Below are positions 44,255-56,276 of a stretch of 64,000 nt of DNA, piece by piece. The stretch covers positions 2,145,001 to 2,209,000 of the forward strand of contig NC_067229.1 of assembly GCF_019924925.1 (NCBI RefSeq). Reading direction: 5' to 3'. This stretch comes from Ctenopharyngodon idella (lineage: Eukaryota > Chordata > Actinopteri > Cypriniformes > Xenocyprididae). A program made the translations under genes and the position numbers. How positions within the stretch are numbered: position 1 is the first letter of the stretch; each line of letters begins with the position of its first letter. Below the pieces are notes generated by a model. The model worked only from the letters and a program-made list of their open reading frames with translations, had not been told where the DNA came from and did no database searches.

Positions 44255-45488
44255 CTATATTGCCAAAAGTTTTGGGACGCCTGCCTTTACGTGCACATGA
44301 ACTTTAATGACATCCCATTCTTAATCCGTAGGGTTTAATATGGAGTTGGCCCACCCTTTGCAGCTATAATAGCCTCAACTCTTCTGGGAAGTCTTTCCAC
44401 AAGGTTTATGAGTGTGTTTATGGGAATTTTTGACCATTCTTCTAGAAGCGCATTTGTGAGGTCAGGCAGTGATGTTGGCGAGAAGGCCTGGCTCACAGTC
44501 TCCGCTCTAATTCATCCCAAAGTTGTTCTGTCGGGTTGAGGTCAGGACTCTGTGCAGGCCAGTCAAGTTCCTCCACACCAAACTCGCTCATCCATATCTT
44601 TATGGACCTTGCTTTGTGCACTGCAGCGCAGTCATGTTGGATCAGGAAGGGGCCATCCCCAAACTGTTCCCACAAAGTTGAGAGCATGAAATTGTCCAAA
44701 ATGTCTTGGTATGCTGAAGCATTAAGAGTTCCTTTCACTGGAACTAAGGGGCCAAGCCCAACCCCTGAAAAACAACCCCACAACATAATCCCCCCTCCAC
44801 CAAACTTTACACTTGGCACAATGCAGTCCATTGCAAGTACCGTTCTCCTGGCAACCGCTAAACCCAGACTCATCCATCGGATTGCCAGACAGAGAAGCGT
44901 GATTGGTCACTCCAGAGAACACGTCTCCACTGCTCTAGAGTCCAGTGGAGGTGTGCTTTACACCACTGCATCCGACGCTTTGCATTGCACTTGGTGATGT
45001 AAGGCTTGGATGCAGCTGCTCGGCCATGGAAACCCATTCCATGAAGCTCTCTACGCACTGTTCTTGAGCTAATCTGAAGGCCACACGAAGTTTGGAGGTC
45101 TGTAGCTATTGACTCTGCAGAAAGTTGGCGACTTCTGCACACTGTGAGCCTCAGCATGCGCTGACCCCGCTCTGTGATTTTATGTGACCTACAACTTCTT
45201 GGCTGAGTTGCTGTTGTTCCCAATTGCTTCCACTTTGTTATGACACCACTAACAGTTGACCGTGGAATATTTAGTAGTGAGGAAATTTCACGAATGGACT
45301 TATTGCACAGGTGGAAACCTATCACGATACCACACTTGAATTCACTGAGCTCCTGAGAGCGACCCATTCTTTCACAAATGTTTGCATGCCTAGGTGCTTG
45401 ATTTTATACACCTGTGGCCATGGAAGTGATTGGAACACCTGAATTCAATGATTTCGAGAGGTGTCCCAATACTTTTGGCAATATAGTG
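44255..45488 (-). mobile_element. Tc1-like transposon, nearly full length, inactive
   Basis: The terminal inverted repeats read ctatattgccaaaagttttg on the left and, reverse-complemented on the right, cactatattgccaaaagt. TA dinucleotides at 44253-44254 and 45489-45490 mark the target duplication. The length of about 1.23 kb is normal for the group. The transposase is on the minus strand with intact start and end but several breaks. The element interrupts the gtcgcaccacctgacat motif series. Confidence 0.97.
44335..45367 (-). pseudogene. Tc1-like transposase pseudogene
   Basis: Would encode a DDE transposase of about 340 residues that cuts and pastes its own element at TA sites. It starts MGRSQELSEFKCGIVIGF at 45367. 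The N-terminal paired-like helix-turn-helix domains span residues 1-120, with the first catalytic aspartate in LWSDQSRF (near residue 155). The second aspartate is in IQHDCAAVH, where the usual N-A-P is altered, and the third acidic residue is in DLNPTEQLWDEL. The C-terminus GGPTPY ends at TAA 44335-44337. Breaks: TGA at 44870-44872 where the family has CGA, TAG at 44858-44860 where it has TGG, a frameshift near 44833-44845, TGA at 44493-44495 again from CGA, and a one-base loss near 44476. Non-functional. Confidence 0.95.
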
Positions 45489-45879
45489 TAAGTTGAATCA
45501 ATCACCATTACTCAAATTATCTAATATTTATGGGAGGGTGACTAATCTTATTAATGCATCAAAGGGGTTCTTTGGGGTCTTCTGTGTGATGTCATATGCT
45601 GTCACATGGTTTTCTTAAAGGAACATTGCATAAAATGGCATTTTTATGTCGGTCGCCCCTCCTGACATTTGGAGAAGTCAATTTTTCAGACAAAAGTTTT
45701 TTAAGTAATAGAATAGTTTTGAAATAGGACTAATACACTGTTTTCCCTCATTTATAAAGAATTTAACATAAAATCATGGCAAACTATTTGATTAAGAATT
45801 TTATTGAGAAAATGAACCTTTTTATTGCAGTTTTGTTCTCTGCTTGCACGTTCGGACAGTCGCACCACCTGACATTTTT

Positions 45880-46469
45880 GGTCTTTCAAACACCAAAACT
45901 CAAAAAATCAATTGAATTTCAATAAAATGAAAAGGGTTTCTTATAAAAGAGATATTGTAGATCAATTTGATATATGACATGTATTTATTAAAATTCTAAA
46001 ATTAATAAAATGTTAATATATTAATAATATATAATTATAAAAATATATACAAAATAATAAGTATCAATTTATATAAAGTATATTCAGCAATTATGTTACA
46101 TTTACATATTTATACATATATATGTAACATATATATATATATATGTTGCATATATATAATTTAAAAAAAATATATTAATATATTAATAAATTAAAATAAT
46201 AGTAATATATATAGAAATTATAATATATTTTATAATTATTTTATATAGAAACTATATATTTAAAATAATAAATATTGTGATGATCACCATCAAATATTTA
46301 ATATGAAAAGTCACCCCAGCGCATATATATATATATAAAATATATATTCCATGCTGATGGTGACAAGATTTGGAGAGACTGCTTTGCTGGTAAGTAAATT
46401 GAAGTATATTTTACTATTCAATATTGTTTTCTTTGTAAGATTATGTTTTTCAACCTTTAATTTCACAGC
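45880..46469. repeat. AT-rich low-complexity region
   Basis: Positions 45960-46350 are dominated by aatatat and taattat words, with ta runs at about 46128-46144 and 46323-46337. No coding capacity. Confidence 0.7.
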
Positions 46470-47204
46470 GAGTGCTTTTCAGGACGTCTCGGCTCAGACG
46501 GCATCAAAATGATTGTGCTTTTAATCTTGAGAAGAAGTAAACGAGTGCGAAACATCCATCCATTAACGACAGAGACGCGTCTGATTTTCACTGACCGTCT
46601 CGCAGAGGAACTGTTGTTTTTGCTCCAGTACTCACTAATGGAGCTGAGATCTTACAAGCCTTTAATAATTAGGCCAATTTAGCCCGGCTAACAAGGCCAT
46701 GTGACGTCCTCGGGGGAAGATCCAGGTCTTGTTTTGTTTGTTTTGGAAAATCTCAATAGGAGAGATTATGCCGACTGTTTGTAGAACTAAGATGGTGGCA
46801 GAAAACTGAACATAATGGATAAAGTACTTAGTGAGAGTCTAGCTTTAAAACTTGAACCCTGGAGCAGCTCGCGCTTTCTTTCATGAATGTTTGTGTGTGT
46901 GTGTGTGGACTGGCGTTTCAATCGCTCGACACGCGTCACAGGTACTGTAAACACAGCTCAGAGAATCCACAAATCCTGTACTTCAGGAGCAACAGCACAA
47001 ATATGGAGATGGAAATTAAATAAGAAAATAATGTAACAATGTAGCATAAATTGTTACACAATATTGTAACATGTTATATTCCCCAACACTCCAAAATAAT
47101 GACATCATAGTGATCTGTTAGATTATAGTTTATGAATGACTGCAACCAACACTTAAAATATTGAAATAAGGAATATAAATAAATATTAAAATATTGTTAA
47201 AAAC
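46470..47204. other. Unique sequence; GC-richer patch
   Basis: Positions 46470-46740 are balanced-composition unique DNA with homeodomain-like ttaataattaggcc text. A short (gt)n lies near 46893-46905. No gene. Confidence 0.35.
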
Positions 47205-47343
47205 AATTATAGCCTCAAGCAGGTTCTTAACTTTGATATATAAATTAATATATTTTAAATATTAAAATATTCATATTAAAATGATTTAGAACCTCAATGT
47301 ATGTTTTTAAACTTAAAATATTAACATTATAAATATATATAAA

Positions 47344-47376
<33 letters not shown>

Positions 47377-48165
47377 TATTAACAACCTCAATGTTCATAA
47401 AATTAAAATATTAAATATTTAAAACATTATTATTAATATTTAAACAGTTTATTATTGTTAATAAAATATAAATGTTATTATATATTTAATATTTAAAATA
47501 TTAATATTACTACAATTATTTATAACCTCAATGTGTTCTTACACTTAAGATATTAAAGACAGAAATTTAAATAAACATTTTAAATTACATTTAACATTAA
47601 AATTATAAAATATAGTTTAAATATTAATATTTAATATTATTTTAATGTATGTTCATAAACTTAAAATAGTACAATTAGAAATATAAATACATATTTTAAA
47701 TAAGATTTTTAATATTAACTTTAAAATTATGTTAAATATAACCTCAATGTATTCTTAAAATTTTTAAATTAGAAAAATTACATTTCAAATATAAAAACTG
47801 CAAAATATGTTTTAAATATTAATATTAACAATGAATGTTAAAAATATTTATAACCTCAATGTATGTTCTTAAACGTAAAATATTAAAATTAGAAATATTT
47901 TAAATAATATTTTTGAAATTAATATTTGAAATTTGAAAACAATTATAACAATGTTATAAATTCAACTTTAATTAATTAATATCAATAATTAATATTAATT
48001 AATTATACTCATTGTTAAATAACTTTAATATTAAAATACTAACATTAAAATGTATAACCTGAATATACTGTATGTTCTTACACTTAAAATACTACAATTT
48101 TAAATTAATAATATTTCAAATATTAGAATTATTTATAATCTTAATTGTTCTTAAACTTATAATTG
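47205..48165 (+). repeat. AT-rich degenerate minisatellite, 'acctcaatgtatgttctta' units
   Basis: Units carry acctcaatgtatgttctta, aacttaaaatattaaaatta and gaaatataaataaatatttt. They start near 47210, 47310, 47387, 47524, 47640, 47741, 47852, 48055 and 48138. Spacing of 75-200 bases shows decay by insertions and deletions. A (ta)n run lies at about 47352-47374. Confidence 0.75.
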
Positions 48166-50045
48166 GCTTACTTCTAGTTGTCTCTTTGTTAGTATTTTAA
48201 CATTTTAATTGTAACGCATCCTCTTTGAGGCTTCCCAAAAACAGAAAAAGGACAGGAAAAATGTTAAGAACTGTAAAGCTAGCCATGCTAGTGACTTCCC
48301 ATCTCTGAAAATAATCTAACGACAACAGCCAGTAACCCTGACCCGGCAGCTGTGATCCGAGCGCGGTCACGTTCAGAGGCGCAGCGGCTGCCACCGTATC
48401 TGGAAAGGAGCATCGGCGTGTGGCGGCCTTATATATTCAAGCCCCCTCGAGCTCCTGCAAGCGAGCGCCAGGTTTTAACCTGCCCTCGAGACACGAGGCT
48501 CTGCCGCACACCAGGTGGCCTGGAAAAGCGCCAGTGCGCCGATGTTACAACCGGCACCCGGGGAAGGAGAGCGAGACTGTGTCTTCGTCTGCGATGCAAA
48601 AGCCACGAACTCTCTCCGCCACCAAACATGGCTGCTACCAAAACTCCACTAATTAGTCCCTTAATGACTTTGAGTCTTGGCATACACGCCGCTACAACTT
48701 CATCATAAATATATTAGCAGATAAATAGTTAAGGAACTCATTATAACTCAATAACAAGATGTCGGGTCATCACGGTCAAGCGACGCAGCAGCACCCCCTG
48801 GTGGTCAGTCAACTTACACCTGATCTGCATGCTAACTGACAACATACGCTAACTGTTTGGGTCAAAATGTTAACATGAAATGAAGTTGGATGCAATTTAC
48901 TTACATGTTAATGTAGGTAGCTTTGTGTTCAGTAAAACTTCTTACATCTCTGAAACGACGACTTTTACACCATCTTGATGGATAAAATCAAGTTACCCGC
49001 ACTTTTTTCATTATATATCCAGAAATACAATCACATTACAAAAGTATAATGGGTTTTGATCACTACATCATGACTTTAATGAGAAAACACCTTATGATTT
49101 TGTGAGATTAGCATGATAGCAAGTAGCTAGCCGCCCTGTTACGAACATTTTGATAGTCTTAGGGTTAGCTGGCTTGACTAGCAATGGGGTTTTATTAGCG
49201 CTAACCCTGCACACAGACCTCAAGAACAACATAAACAGGTGGTAATTGGTTGCAAAACAATGCTGAGGCTATTTAGCGCATACATAAAGAGCAGCTAATT
49301 ACAACATTCAAAATGGTGGCCTGTGTTTTGCATGCTAATGCTAACTATAATCATTATGAAGCGTAGCATAAAACTAGCGCGCCGATTGCTTGTTAGCTGG
49401 TATGGGAAACATAAGCTGCTAGCCAGGACTAACCTGCGCTAACAATTGAAAACGGATGCTAAATGCTAATGAGGTCAAAAAAAAGTCTACAAGGAACGAC
49501 ATTCACAACTCAAATTGCTTCTGTAACGGAACAGGACCGTTAATGAGAAAACAAATATAGACTTTATTTTGATTGGATTTGTTAATATAATGCCTACTTG
49601 GCTAATACTGCTAGCATTATCCATCATCTTGACATAAACATGCAAAAACACCAGCAGTTATTGGTTGCGTCGGTTTTGCAACAAGTCTAAACCAGTTTAG
49701 ATGGTACAAGCTGAAATGTAGGCCACAAGTTAGCATTTGCACTTCTTAGCATAGTTAGCGGTGAGAACAAACGCCTTAAGAGATGGTGTTTTAGCTGTTA
49801 AGCTGCTGTGGGAGGTTTGATACGCGTAGACAGGCCTCTAATTATACAGACGACCGACTGAACGTTACATAATCATGATAGTCATTTACAAGCCAGACGT
49901 GATGGGAGCGAAATTAAAAAAGCATCACAGCAAGCGGCACGCTTTGATTACCATTCAGATGCGTGTAGCAGGTGCACGGAACGACATTTCGTACGTTCAG
50001 ACTGTCCCACCAGAACAAAACAACTTGAATTTTAGATTCAAACAA
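48166..50045. other. Unique sequence; GC-rich patch at 48350-48700
   Basis: The 48350-48700 patch is GC-rich and open in several frames on both strands (78-118 codons), so the ORFs reflect composition. A caccccctggtggtcagtcaa word lies at 48791. From 48820 onward the DNA is unusually dense in gctaac, ttagc and agctag words, as at 26.2-27.4 kb, without a clear period. Confidence 0.4.
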
Positions 50046-50475
50046 AATGAACCTGGCTAACAAAATATGTTCTTAAAACGTTTTGCTAACATTCCAAGTT
50101 ATAAAAATGTTATTTCTGAATGTTCTCTGAACGTTCAAAACGTCCAGTTTTTTAAACGTTTTAAAACATTTTTTCTTGGTTATGTGAACGTTAAGGGAAC
50201 ATTTTATAATTTTGCAAACATTATGTGAATGTTACTTTTTAATGTTCTCTAATACTCTGAAACTAGTAGTAACATTTAAAAAATGTTACATCTAAACCTT
50301 TCTGGTAAAAACGTTCCATGATAAACGAACAATATATTAATGTTTTTGCGCTAAAGTTTTGAGAACATTAGGACCAGATAATGAATATTTTATTAATGTT
50401 CTTGGAATAACGCTTGACATAACCTTGCCACAACATTAGCTAAAGTTCTGAGAACGTTAGCCCTGTTAGCTGGGA
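50046..50475. repeat. Degenerate AACGTT/AACATT repeat
   Basis: Dense aacgtt, aacatt, ttttaaaacg and gttctgagaacgtta words on both strands, bounded by acctggctaacaaaat and agccctgttagctgggaag. It resembles a common fish MITE/minisatellite family. The 61-codon ORF at 49875 ends where it starts. Confidence 0.55.
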
Positions 50476-51831
50476 AGCCGCCACAATGCTAGCTCATTCG
50501 GAATGGTTGCTAATGCTAATGTGCTCAGAGTGATTTTTTTCAGCATGTGTGTTGAAGGTGGCTGTGAATGGATCACTTGCCTGTTTTATCATCCACAAAC
50601 TCTTGCGTATGAACACTAGCAATGCTAATCTAAGCAAGTACTGCTAATTACTTAGCACTTTGATATGAAATTGTGGAACACACAGTGGCTGAAAATGCAT
50701 CCTTAGGTTCATTAATATCCAGAATCACAGCAGCTTAGCAACCATTTAGAGACTCATAGAACTGCTACGACTTCCTCGTCGATGCTGCTAACTTCCTGTC
50801 TGTGGAGTGAAATGACATGGAGCTAATAACATCATGGCACACAATAACATTCAAACGCACAGCTCTAGAATAAAAAAAAACATCAGGTTTGTGTTTTCTG
50901 AAAACAGGTCTGACTCTTTGGCACTGCGCTAACGCGACTACACGCTAACATCACTGATTACTTTAGCATGACTATCACTCTGTTGCAGCTCAGACATCAT
51001 TTACTGATAACGTTAGTTCATATTCATCCTGTGTATAATGTGATTGTACACATTCTTAAGATACACCATGTTTGTTTTTGTTTAGCAAATGCGATAAGCT
51101 AAAATTTAGATGTTTTCCATTACACGTGGTGACTAACTTCTTGTTTTCCTGGTTCAGGCTTGTTGGTGGCTAAAAACAAACAAATGACTTCCTCCTTGAG
51201 AATATTCATTCACACTGACAGCAAACAAACTGCGACTCGTAGATGAAACCGTAGCATGATATGCTAACACTAGCCTCGGAAACTACCTTAAAAACATAGG
51301 TCAGTCGGTGCATAAATGTGTGCAATTAAACTGTTCTGTCACAACAAGCATAACTTACAGGCTAATTGCAATTAGCATTGAAATTTGAAGACAGCTACAG
51401 TGACTAGCATATGAGTTAGCAATTTTGGTGGCTAGCTAAAACTGCAAATAGATTCTAACAAGAGTGTTTTCCTTCCTAAACATTTTACCCTTGAGTTAAT
51501 TTGTAGTTTTTGCTTTGTACTACATTGTGATTATGAAAGACAGCGGTGCAGTAATTATTTTTCCCAGTTTCATTTCGTTCGCAGTGGGAGACGCGGATCA
51601 TTTCACACAAACAAAGTGCTTGAAAGGGGGTCTTGAAAGACTTTCTCTGCAAACTTTCAATGTAACTGCGGCAACAAGTATTTATCAGCGCACAGCCGGG
51701 TTCAAAGGAAACACTCTGTAATGTTCCCTCACTTCTTGTGCTGAAACTAAACACGGTCGCTAACTGAACAAACAGCTAATACTGAGAAATACTGACAGAC
51801 GCCGGATAAGCTACAGGCGGAGCAGGTACAA
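50476..51831. other. Unique sequence rich in gctaa/ttagc words
   Basis: No defined element. Opposed ORFs of 68-89 codons at 51485-51754 have no recognised domains. Confidence 0.35.
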
Positions 51832-52020
51832 TAAATATGTGGATACCCTTACAAACAAGCACTTTAGCAATACCATGGTACCTTGATATAAAACATGGTA
51901 GAAACATGGTATTACCATGGTACACATCTTATAAATCATAGTATTTTTGTACTGTCTTGTCCAAAAGGTACCATGGCATTTCTTCAGTATGTGTTGTCTT
52001 GAACAGTAAATATGTGGATA
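51832..52020. repeat. ACCATGG palindrome cassette flanked by 14-bp direct repeats
   Basis: The 14-mer taaatatgtggata occurs at 51832-51845 and 52007-52020, enclosing 161 bases. Inside, accatggtaccttg (51873) and caaaaggtaccatgg (51962-51976) form inverted ends of a roughly 100-base segment with further accatggtac words. The 14-mers look like a target duplication, but no poly-A, LTR or standard TIR lies next to them. Confidence 0.65.
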
Positions 52021-52026
52021 AAGACA

Positions 52027-52027
52027 A

Positions 52028-52074
<47 letters not shown>

Positions 52075-52091
52075 GTGTGTGTGCGTGCGTG

Positions 52092-52125
<34 letters not shown>
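52027..52125. repeat. (CT)n-(GT)n compound microsatellite
   Basis: A ct run followed by about forty gt units with gc and ca interruptions. ORFs through it translate as VCVCVC or HTHTHT and are artefacts. Confidence 0.97.
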
Positions 52126-52128
<3 letters not shown>

Positions 52129-53424
52129 TTGAGATTGACTCGTTTTCCAGATCGATACTGTGGCTTCCCTAATTGGACACTTTTTCTCAACTGAAACCAA
52201 ATACCCACAACAGAGGAAAGCTGCATCCCAAAAGCACCTGCAGTAAAGTGTTTAAAGCGGCAGCTCGATTCACCAGAGGAAACACTCGCCCCAGGAAAGA
52301 CAGTCTGGCTCGGACACCACCAGCAATGTCAAACCGCTGCCAGATCATCTGGAGCTATTTCAACGTCAAAGTCACCTGCTCTGTGTGTGTGTGTCAAAGT
52401 CATCCGTGTGAGTTTCTCCCCCTGTGATAAACAGCACCTCCTGCTGTCGGCTGCCTACGGATACGAGATACTCCTGTTATAATAAGAGCAAATTGTGAAG
52501 ATTAGATTCGGCCATTTAACTTGAGTCGACTTCCATATGGCTGGTTAACCCTTTTAAAGATTTTTGCACAGTATTTTTAAGAAATCTTCAATGACAAAAT
52601 ACATGACTAGAAAAATAGGCTGCAAGTGCATTTGAAATGTTTTAACGAATCATCTTGTAATGAATGTCATTTCAGTTCTACTTTCTGAGTATGAATTATC
52701 ATATGCAGTAAAAGACAATAATACTGAAGCACTGTAAAAGGTTTTGCCACAAACTCAACTGACTGGCTTCTCTCTGTATGATTTCATGAGTCTCTTCAGA
52801 TCTAAGAACTGTACATGATTTATGAGCTTCTACAACTTTTGACCTCCTAACTGAACTCCTTTCCACAAATTGATCTTAGAGATCTCAATGAATAACAGTC
52901 ATTTTAAGTGCGAACAATAAGTGCAACCATAATCAAAGTACTCTCTCAATATCCAAAGTGCAAATAAAGACCAAATTTTTCTTCAAGCATGATACAGAGC
53001 TGAGAGATGTAACAACTACACAGCCCAGCCTAAGATAGCTTTCATATTGGGAGATATTTGCATGCATCAGGGAGCTGCTTGAATTCGCGTATGAATGCGT
53101 GCTCGCGTTTTACTTTCGCTTTCTAATTTCGCAATCGTGCATACTCTGTGAATAGTGAGCGGTGGTGCTGAGCCTGCATTCTACAGGAGAAGACATTTGT
53201 CAAACGCTAGGCTCTGTTGTGCTATGAATCCTCTGCCATGGTCATGTCAGTCATCTTGTCACATGATCAGTGAATTCTGACTCCTGCTGCACTACATACA
53301 ACTCTGCAGCTCATTAAATGGTTTTTATTTCTATAAAAAGCAAAACGACAGTGGAGGCATAATGTAAACGTAGCAGTGGCATATTCTATCCTAATTTCAC
53401 CCTCACACTCCCGTCCCGACAGCC
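52126..53424. other. Unique sequence, no gene seen
   Basis: Positions 52250-52480 are GC-richer with an 84-codon ORF lacking domains. The remainder is ordinary. Confidence 0.4.
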
Positions 53425-53478
53425 TCGATGAGAAATCTCGTCACATTTTAATCTCGCGAGATCTCATCACACCCCTAC
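53425..53478 (-). repeat. MITE end fragment, 'ctcgcgagat' family
   Basis: Reverse-complemented, it reads taggggtgtgatgagatctc, gcgagattaaaatgtgacga and gatttctcatcgagg, a terminus well known in fish MITEs. The opposite end is not present upstream. Confidence 0.55.
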
Positions 53479-53484
53479 CTTAAA

Positions 53485-54165
53485 CACATACCTTGGGTCT
53501 TTATCGACCCGGTACGTCATTCGCTACCCTCCCCCTCATTCATTCAGCCTTCTTAGTAATAAATCTATTCATTATATATAATGTAACAAGAAAAAAATTA
53601 TAAAAGAATGTCTATTTTTTAATTAATTATTTTGTTAAAAAGTGCATAGAGTCACTAGTGACCCGAGGTATGTAATAGTGTAAGTATATTTTTTTCTGCG
53701 CAACCTAATTGAATTTCTGATGACTCCATAAGTGCAGTTCACCTATTTTCCTCAAGGTGGCGATGTCACAATTACGGCAGACATTAAACGAAAGAATATA
53801 TCAGCGAAACTTGAAATGGCTCAGTGATTTACTTTGTACGCAATCAAATATTAGTGTAACTGTCACTTGATGGCGGATCTGGTGAAGAAGCTGTCAGCGA
53901 TCAAAATATTGATTTTGAAAGTGATATTTTTGAGAATATGGTTGAGATTGTGAATACAAGCCAGATGGTGAATGTACTGGCAATGACAGCATTGATGGTA
54001 AAAAGCATCTGCTCAACTTAAACCCTACCAAGTTTCCAAAAGGTATGCTTTGTTTTATTCTTTTTTAATTGTTATTAAAATATCATGAGAGTTTTATACT
54101 GTTATGGTAGTTAGAGATCCATCCGTGTTAGATATAGATCCGGGTCGCTACAGACCAGAATATGT
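53485..54165 (+). mobile_element. Possible piggyBac-like fossil
   Basis: The left margin has cataccttgggtctttatcg followed by acccgg. The right margin, reverse-complemented, has tacatattctggtctgtagc followed by gacccgg. A third related sequence, gtcactagtgacccgaggta, lies at 53651. Between them a short acidic reading frame (EEAVSDQNIDFESDIFENMV, about 53884-53946) shifts frame into CEYKPDGECTGNDSIDG (about 53951-54000) and ends at a donor-like aaag/gtatgc near 54042. Acidic N-terminal text and gggtc/gaccc ends fit a piggyBac-type element, but no catalytic region is present and no TTAA pair is exact. Confidence 0.33.
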
Positions 54166-55575
54166 AATGATAATGATTGGCGAAACATTCATGCATTTGG
54201 GTAACCGATATGTTCAGTGTGTTTATACGGGCTGCAATTTCGCATGATTTATAGTACAAGTCGCAAAACACCTATTAAATCTATTAGAGAAAAAAGTTTT
54301 AACTTTGTTAACAGTTGCGGATTCATTATAATGAATTTTTCCACACACGTCTATGATTTAGTGATTATTTCAGGTAAACTCCACCCCTAAATGACATGTA
54401 CAAACAGAACTAACACTGATTGGTTGTTTTATATGTCAATCACACTTTCCATTCCTGTGTAAGTGGGCGTTTCTTATCTCCAGAAAAGCTGCAAAGTGAA
54501 CCAGACTTTACTTGTCAGAACAAACAACAGCACTGATTTAATCCATATTAATATACAGTATGTGGTTAATCTGAATTAATTACATCATATGCAGATACGT
54601 GTATTGATTGACAGCCTAAAATGTTGATGATATTCATGTGCTCTGGTTTGGATCACCTGATGATATTCCCCGTATGATTTCTGCTGGATTAATTGCTTTT
54701 AATGGTGATGAATGAATATTCACAGGCGTCTGATATGTGAATCACATTATAGAAACAGTGTGAAATAGTAACAGAAAAACATCTGGCAAATATTCCAGTC
54801 ACAGATTTCAGATTAGTGTAGCTTTAGTACAAATCACATTAGCATTATCATTTATTTATTGCACATTTAGGTGCTGTAATTACAGTGCTAATTAATAAGA
54901 GCCTAGTGTGGCATTAATAAAATGACAAAACAGGAATAAGATAAAATACACCAATGATCAATAATTAGTCTCATTTATGATGTTATTATTATTGGTCAGA
55001 ATTACTAAGATTTTTTTGTAAATATTATAGGAAATATTTTTTTAAAAATTACTCCAAACTATACAATCTTAATTCTGTTTATGGTTGCTAATGTGCAGTC
55101 ACAGGTTTGCAAATATTGGCTATTTTATAATAATATATTTTTATTTATTAAATCATTGTTTTAATTAATATATTATATAATATAATTATTAATTATTTTA
55201 TTTATTAATTAATATTTTTATTTGTCATTAGGTCACTGAAGTAAACAAAAATGCTGATGATTAACAAAAATATATGATTACTGAAAACAATTGAAAAGAC
55301 ACCAAAATAAATGTAAAAAAAAAATATTATATATATGTGACAGGTGTGACGAGTGTATGTTGTTACACTAGATTATTGAAATAATAAACTGTGTAAATTT
55401 AAGGGTATTTTATTTTGAAATGTATATGGGAAGAAGTTACAAGAGCGATCTAAGGTCATGTAATCATAGTGTTATTTTCATTGTTATATATCTATATCTG
55501 TATTTCTGTGTTATTGTTTTTGTTTTACCCTTCTTTTCTAAATTTGTAATAAACCGTATAAAATGTTAAAGTATA
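54166..55575. other. Mostly AT-rich unique sequence
   Basis: Positions 54540-55560 are AT-rich with no clear period. No ORFs of note and no terminal repeats seen. Confidence 0.45.
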
Positions 55576-55579
55576 CGAA

Positions 55580-56066
55580 AGTCACGTCATGTGTAAGCAA
55601 AGCCAACATGCGCGCGCTCTTTTTTACTGGATGTCATGGCGAGAGGTATGTTTTATCATCTCCTTGAAGAAGTGCTTGAATTTTGTTAATTATAGTTTAT
55701 GGATTTTCTGTGTAAAATGTGTTTGTTTGTTAACTTTTCCTTAATGAGAGATTAGTAATCCAAGTTATACATGTTGTTAAGAGTAGTTTAATCAAAGTAT
55801 GAATTCGAGTAATGGCCACTGTTGCATGTGCGCTCAGCTGATGCGTTCTTCATTAAAACAAAGAATTAATAGTTTCATTCGTGTTCTGAGTATACATTTG
55901 TAGTTGTGTAATGTTGTATTTGTTTACCTTGTATGATCCATGTGATGTTTAAATTATTCTGTTACATGAATTTACATTGAGACATTATGTGATGATTGAC
56001 AGGCACGTCTACACCAGAAATTTTGATGGATTTGTGTCCGATGCGGTCTGCTACGTTTTGACACAG
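55580..56066 (+). other. Promoter- and exon-like signals, unconfirmed
   Basis: A CRE-like tcacgtcat (55582-55590) lies upstream of gcgcgcgctc, then of ATG at 55636 in ggatgtcatggcgagag followed by a donor-like gtatgt. A second exon-like segment (56003-56066) is bounded by attgacag and cag/gtatgtaa. Spliced, the frame would stop after about 19 codons, so if transcribed this would be a leader or non-coding RNA. The acceptor lacks a good pyrimidine tract. Weak evidence. Confidence 0.18.
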
Positions 56067-56248
56067 GTATGTAAATTGATTATTAGTATTTTATTTATTT
56101 TTATTTTGTATTGCTTTATTTTTCTGTATTTTCCTTTCTATTATTATTTTGTTATATTATGTATTTTATTTCTATAATTGTTATTCTATGTTATGTCGCG
56201 CTTGTGTGGGATCTCTATTAATAAAGCACAATGCAGAAGAAAACCCAC

Positions 56249-56276
56249 TATATATATATATATATATATATACATA
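56249..56276. repeat. (TA)n microsatellite at Tc1 insertion site
   Basis: About eleven ta units end at the TA next to the left Tc1 terminus. Further tatata text continues after the right terminus (57322-57342), so the transposon landed inside the repeat. Confidence 0.93.

Larger units (their letters stand above)
44069..45878 (+). repeat. Recurrent 'gtcgcaccacctgacattt' motif, four copies
   Basis: gtcgcaccacctgacattt at about 44069, gtcatactacctgacatg at 44230, gtcgcccctcctgacatttg at 45651 and gtcgcaccacctgacatttt at 45859. All are in one orientation. Ignoring the Tc1 between copies 2 and 3, the spacing is about 160, 185 and 208 bases. The sequence between copies is not obviously repeated, so this may be a decayed tandem repeat or the recurring module of an unknown element. 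Confidence 0.55.

Noticed and set aside
48352..48708. Overlapping ORFs in a GC-rich patch that might be an exon.
   Set aside because: Several frames on both strands are open at once, which is expected from GC-rich DNA with few stop codons.
51811..52200. ORFs of 60-129 codons with HTHT or VCVC repeats.
   Set aside because: They run through the compound CT/GT microsatellite.
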